Positions 47,347-47,843 of a stretch of 47,843 nt of DNA are shown here, in pieces. Positions within the stretch are counted from its first letter, which is position 1; each line of letters opens with the position of its first letter. The notes below the pieces were generated by a model that was not told where the DNA came from, ran no database searches, and worked only from the letters and a program-made list of their open reading frames with translations. Source of the DNA: a virus; IMG/VR virus record IMGVR_UViG_3300025896_001214, positions 1 through 47,843 of that record. The stretch is one strand, 5' to 3'. The translations under genes and the position numbers were made by a program.

Positions 47347-47843
47347 TTACTGTCCTTGCTGTACAGTAATCTTGGCGCAACCACCAGCTGTGGCACAGTT
47401 AAATTGTATACTATAGAAGTGCTGAACAGCACCAGATTGAGTTAAACTTAAATCAGTTGGGTTTCCAGTTAGGCCCACACTTGCCACATGGCTTGCAGAT
47501 CCTTGCTGTAATATATCTACATTCTTGTTGCCGCCGCTTAATGTTACTTCTGCATAATGGCTACCACTGTCCTTCTGTGTCAATAATAAACTATTGTTGT
47601 TGTCATTTATTTTTACAAACGCACCCTTTAGCCCGGTGCCCTGTTGCACGATTGACACACTGTTGTTATTGCCTACTATTCCAAGATCTGTGTAGTTTGA
47701 TGCGGTGGTATCTCCTGATTGCAAAATGCTAACTGTATTGTTATTGCCAGTGCTGGCATACTCAGCATGGTTATCTTTGGTCCCAGTTTGCTCAATTGTG
47801 GTAATATTGTTTGATCCAATTTGTTCAATGTATATCTGTGCAT
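47347..47843 (-). CDS. Curlin-like repeat protein, partial (5' end outside)
   Basis: At least 164 residues in frame to the right edge; the N-terminus is missing. The visible chain is made of repeating units with the CsgA/curlin spacing: IYIEQIGSNN..TTIEQTGTKDNHAEYASTG; NNNTVSILQSGD; NNNSVSIVQQGTG.KGAFVKI; NNNSLLLTQKDSGSHYAEVTL; NKNVDILQQGSASHVASVGL; LSLTQSGAVQHFYSI. The alternating N-x-V-x-I-x-Q-x-G with Asn ladders predicts a beta-solenoid fibre. It ends CATAGGCAKITVQQGQ. Likely an extracellular or virion fibre; whether it is a fibre segment or an amyloid-like adhesin is unknown. Confidence 0.78.
   Translation of the reverse strand, partial: AQIYIEQIGSNNITTIEQTGTKDNHAEYASTGNNNTVSILQSGDTTASNYTDLGIVGNNNSVSIVQQGTGLKGAFVKINDNNNSLLLTQKDSGSHYAEVTLSGGNKNVDILQQGSASHVASVGLTGNPTDLSLTQSGAVQHFYSIQFNCATAGGCAKITVQQGQ

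Noticed and set aside
1-47843. tRNA genes
   Set aside because: No cloverleaf or T-loop sequence was noticed in the gene-free spaces on either strand; a tRNA-specific scan was not possible.
1-47843. CRISPR arrays, insertion sequences or integrase/attachment sites
   Set aside because: No regularly spaced repeats, transposase, or integrase-like protein were seen; the only direct repeats found are the 14-bp and 19-bp pairs described.

Overview
The window looks like part of the genome of a T4-like myovirus infecting a Gram-negative bacterium, probably an uncultured aquatic phage. The sequence-level reasons are a family B DNA polymerase of T4 gp43 type, a gp45-like sliding clamp, a small DsbA-like late-transcription protein, a GH19-type endolysin, very tight gene packing with ATGA/TAATG start-stop overlaps, and promoter motifs of both sigma70 type (TTGACA/TTGCTT-N17-TATAAT) and T4-late type (TAWRTA a few bases before ATG). 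No terminase, portal, capsid or tail genes were recognised here, so the main structural module must lie outside. The host is not determinable from the sequence; the ferredoxin resembles FdxA of beta/gammaproteobacteria.

Layout, all minus strand unless stated. 1-2.9 kb: partial 2OG-oxygenase-like gene, 7Fe ferredoxin, unknown, phosphoribosyltransferase, a protein with an S74-chaperone-like motif, and folE. 2.9-6.8 kb: small protein of the 'LTW' family, glutaredoxin, CDGSH-like mini-protein, a 52-aa gene, PGDYG protein, cytidylyltransferase-like protein, galE and a GT4-like glycosyltransferase, led by a sigma70-type promoter that overlaps the preceding terminator. 6.8-10.7 kb: unknown, QueD-like protein, two unknowns, TGT/DpdA-like transglycosylase and sliding clamp. 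With folE this suggests 7-deazaguanine chemistry on DNA or RNA. 10.7-14.1 kb: DNA polymerase and two small conserved proteins. 14.1-18.1 kb: an array of small proteins, most ending in a K/R-L-x-W type C-terminus, plus two membrane proteins and DsbA, behind a strong promoter.

18.1-32.1 kb: a sugar/radical-chemistry island. It holds a nucleotidyltransferase-cupin fusion, two paralogous methyltransferases, a nitronate-monooxygenase-like protein and a radical SAM protein (the last two on plus), three proteins sharing an SEKT/SEKI glycosyltransferase-like C-terminus (one fused to a UDP-sugar dehydrogenase), two more radical SAM enzymes, and an endolysin between them. 32.2-37.7 kb: a 1417-aa coiled-coil protein and a 412-aa protein, both likely virion-associated. 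37.8-38.8 kb: a short plus-strand operon of small membrane proteins. 38.8-42.7 kb: gamma-glutamylcyclotransferase-like protein, two tandem 2OG-Fe(II)-oxygenase-like proteins and a CHASE2 class III nucleotide cyclase.

42.7-43.3 kb has no gene and appears to encode a large structured minus-strand RNA ending in a clear intrinsic terminator. 43.3-47.8 kb: a GNAT-domain protein, a kinase-like protein, an amidoligase-like protein and a curlin-repeat protein running off the right edge.

A unifying idea (inference): several proteins (18080, 29706, 32176, 36442, 43313, 44652, 45313, perhaps 3711) begin with a short amphipathic M-K-[LIF]-x-[ED]-[LI]-like leader, and some carry repeated GVAE-G/A/S/M-like motifs. 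These fit the T4 prohead-protease cleavage rule (hydrophobic-x-Glu) and T4 capsid-targeting leaders. They may be capsid-packaged proteins delivered into the host with the DNA, including the kinase, acetyltransferase and amidoligase.
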